From Lachnospiraceae bacterium UBA3645 (lineage in GTDB: Bacteria > Bacillota > Clostridia > Lachnospirales > Lachnospiraceae), in contig DFKM01000078.1 in the NCBI GenBank assembly GCA_002373555.1, positions 1 to 12,045 of the forward strand: DNA of 12,045 nucleotides. Reading direction: 5' to 3'. The notes under the pieces were generated by a model, which made no database searches, was not told where the DNA came from, and saw nothing but the letters and a program-made list of their open reading frames with translations. Positions 12,037 through 12,045 of the stretch are shown here, one piece after another (the first letter of the stretch is position 1; each line of letters opens with the position of its first letter). The translations under genes were made by a program, and so were the position numbers.

Positions 12037-12045
12037 ATGGCTGAA
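12037..12045 (+). CDS. Start of a further gene (cut by window edge)
   Basis: ATG-GCT-GAA (M-A-E) follows GGGAG (12026-12030) by 6 nt and begins 12 bp after the ilvA stop, the same spacing as ftsY-ilvA. It is probably a third member of the operon. Only three codons are visible, so nothing can be said of its product. Confidence 0.45.

Overview
The window looks like chromosomal core DNA from an anaerobic, fairly GC-rich member of the Clostridia (Bacillota), perhaps Lachnospiraceae-like. The evidence is a rubrerythrin, a C_GCAxxG_C_C redox protein, strong AGGAGG-type ribosome binding sites, a tRNA gene without an encoded CCA, and compact Gram-positive-type FtsY and acetolactate synthase subunits. 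The family assignment is inference. I see no phage, transposase, CRISPR or defence genes.

Layout. Positions 1-701 hold a redox pair: the end of a rubrerythrin gene and a C_GCAxxG_C_C protein, closed by a strong terminator. Positions 784-2956 are an ilvB-ilvN operon (acetolactate synthase large and small subunits) with its own extended -10 promoter. It is followed on the minus strand by tRNA-Thr(CGU), with a near-consensus promoter (3111-3139) that sits inside the upstream region of asd. asd (3165-4250) is a fungal/archaeal-type aspartate-semialdehyde dehydrogenase. The 338-bp gap from asd to topB is the least ordinary DNA here: an imperfect palindrome of about 275 bp carrying four degenerate copies of one motif. 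topB (4589-6649, TTG start) encodes DNA topoisomerase III. Next come a LysR-type regulator (6737-7666), a separately promoted enolase-superfamily sugar-acid dehydratase (7910-9052) and a small flavodoxin-like protein (9188-9664). Finally ftsY (9850-10773) and ilvA (10786-12024) form a tight operon under one promoter, with a 20-bp perfect dyad near the predicted transcription start; another gene begins at 12037.

How the genes fit together. asd makes aspartate semialdehyde, a precursor of threonine. IlvA deaminates threonine to 2-oxobutyrate. IlvB/IlvN condense 2-oxobutyrate or pyruvate with pyruvate in isoleucine, valine and leucine synthesis. With tRNA-Thr in between, the window has a threonine/isoleucine theme, although these genes lie in separate transcription units. 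The ilvBN leader is very short (about 27 nt), which leaves no room for the T-box or peptide attenuator common in such operons; control is more likely at the promoter and through the valine-binding residues of IlvN. The LysR protein plausibly controls the dehydratase, because a dyad is centred near -65 of the dehydratase promoter. No transporter, kinase or aldolase accompanies the dehydratase, so its substrate is not revealed by context.
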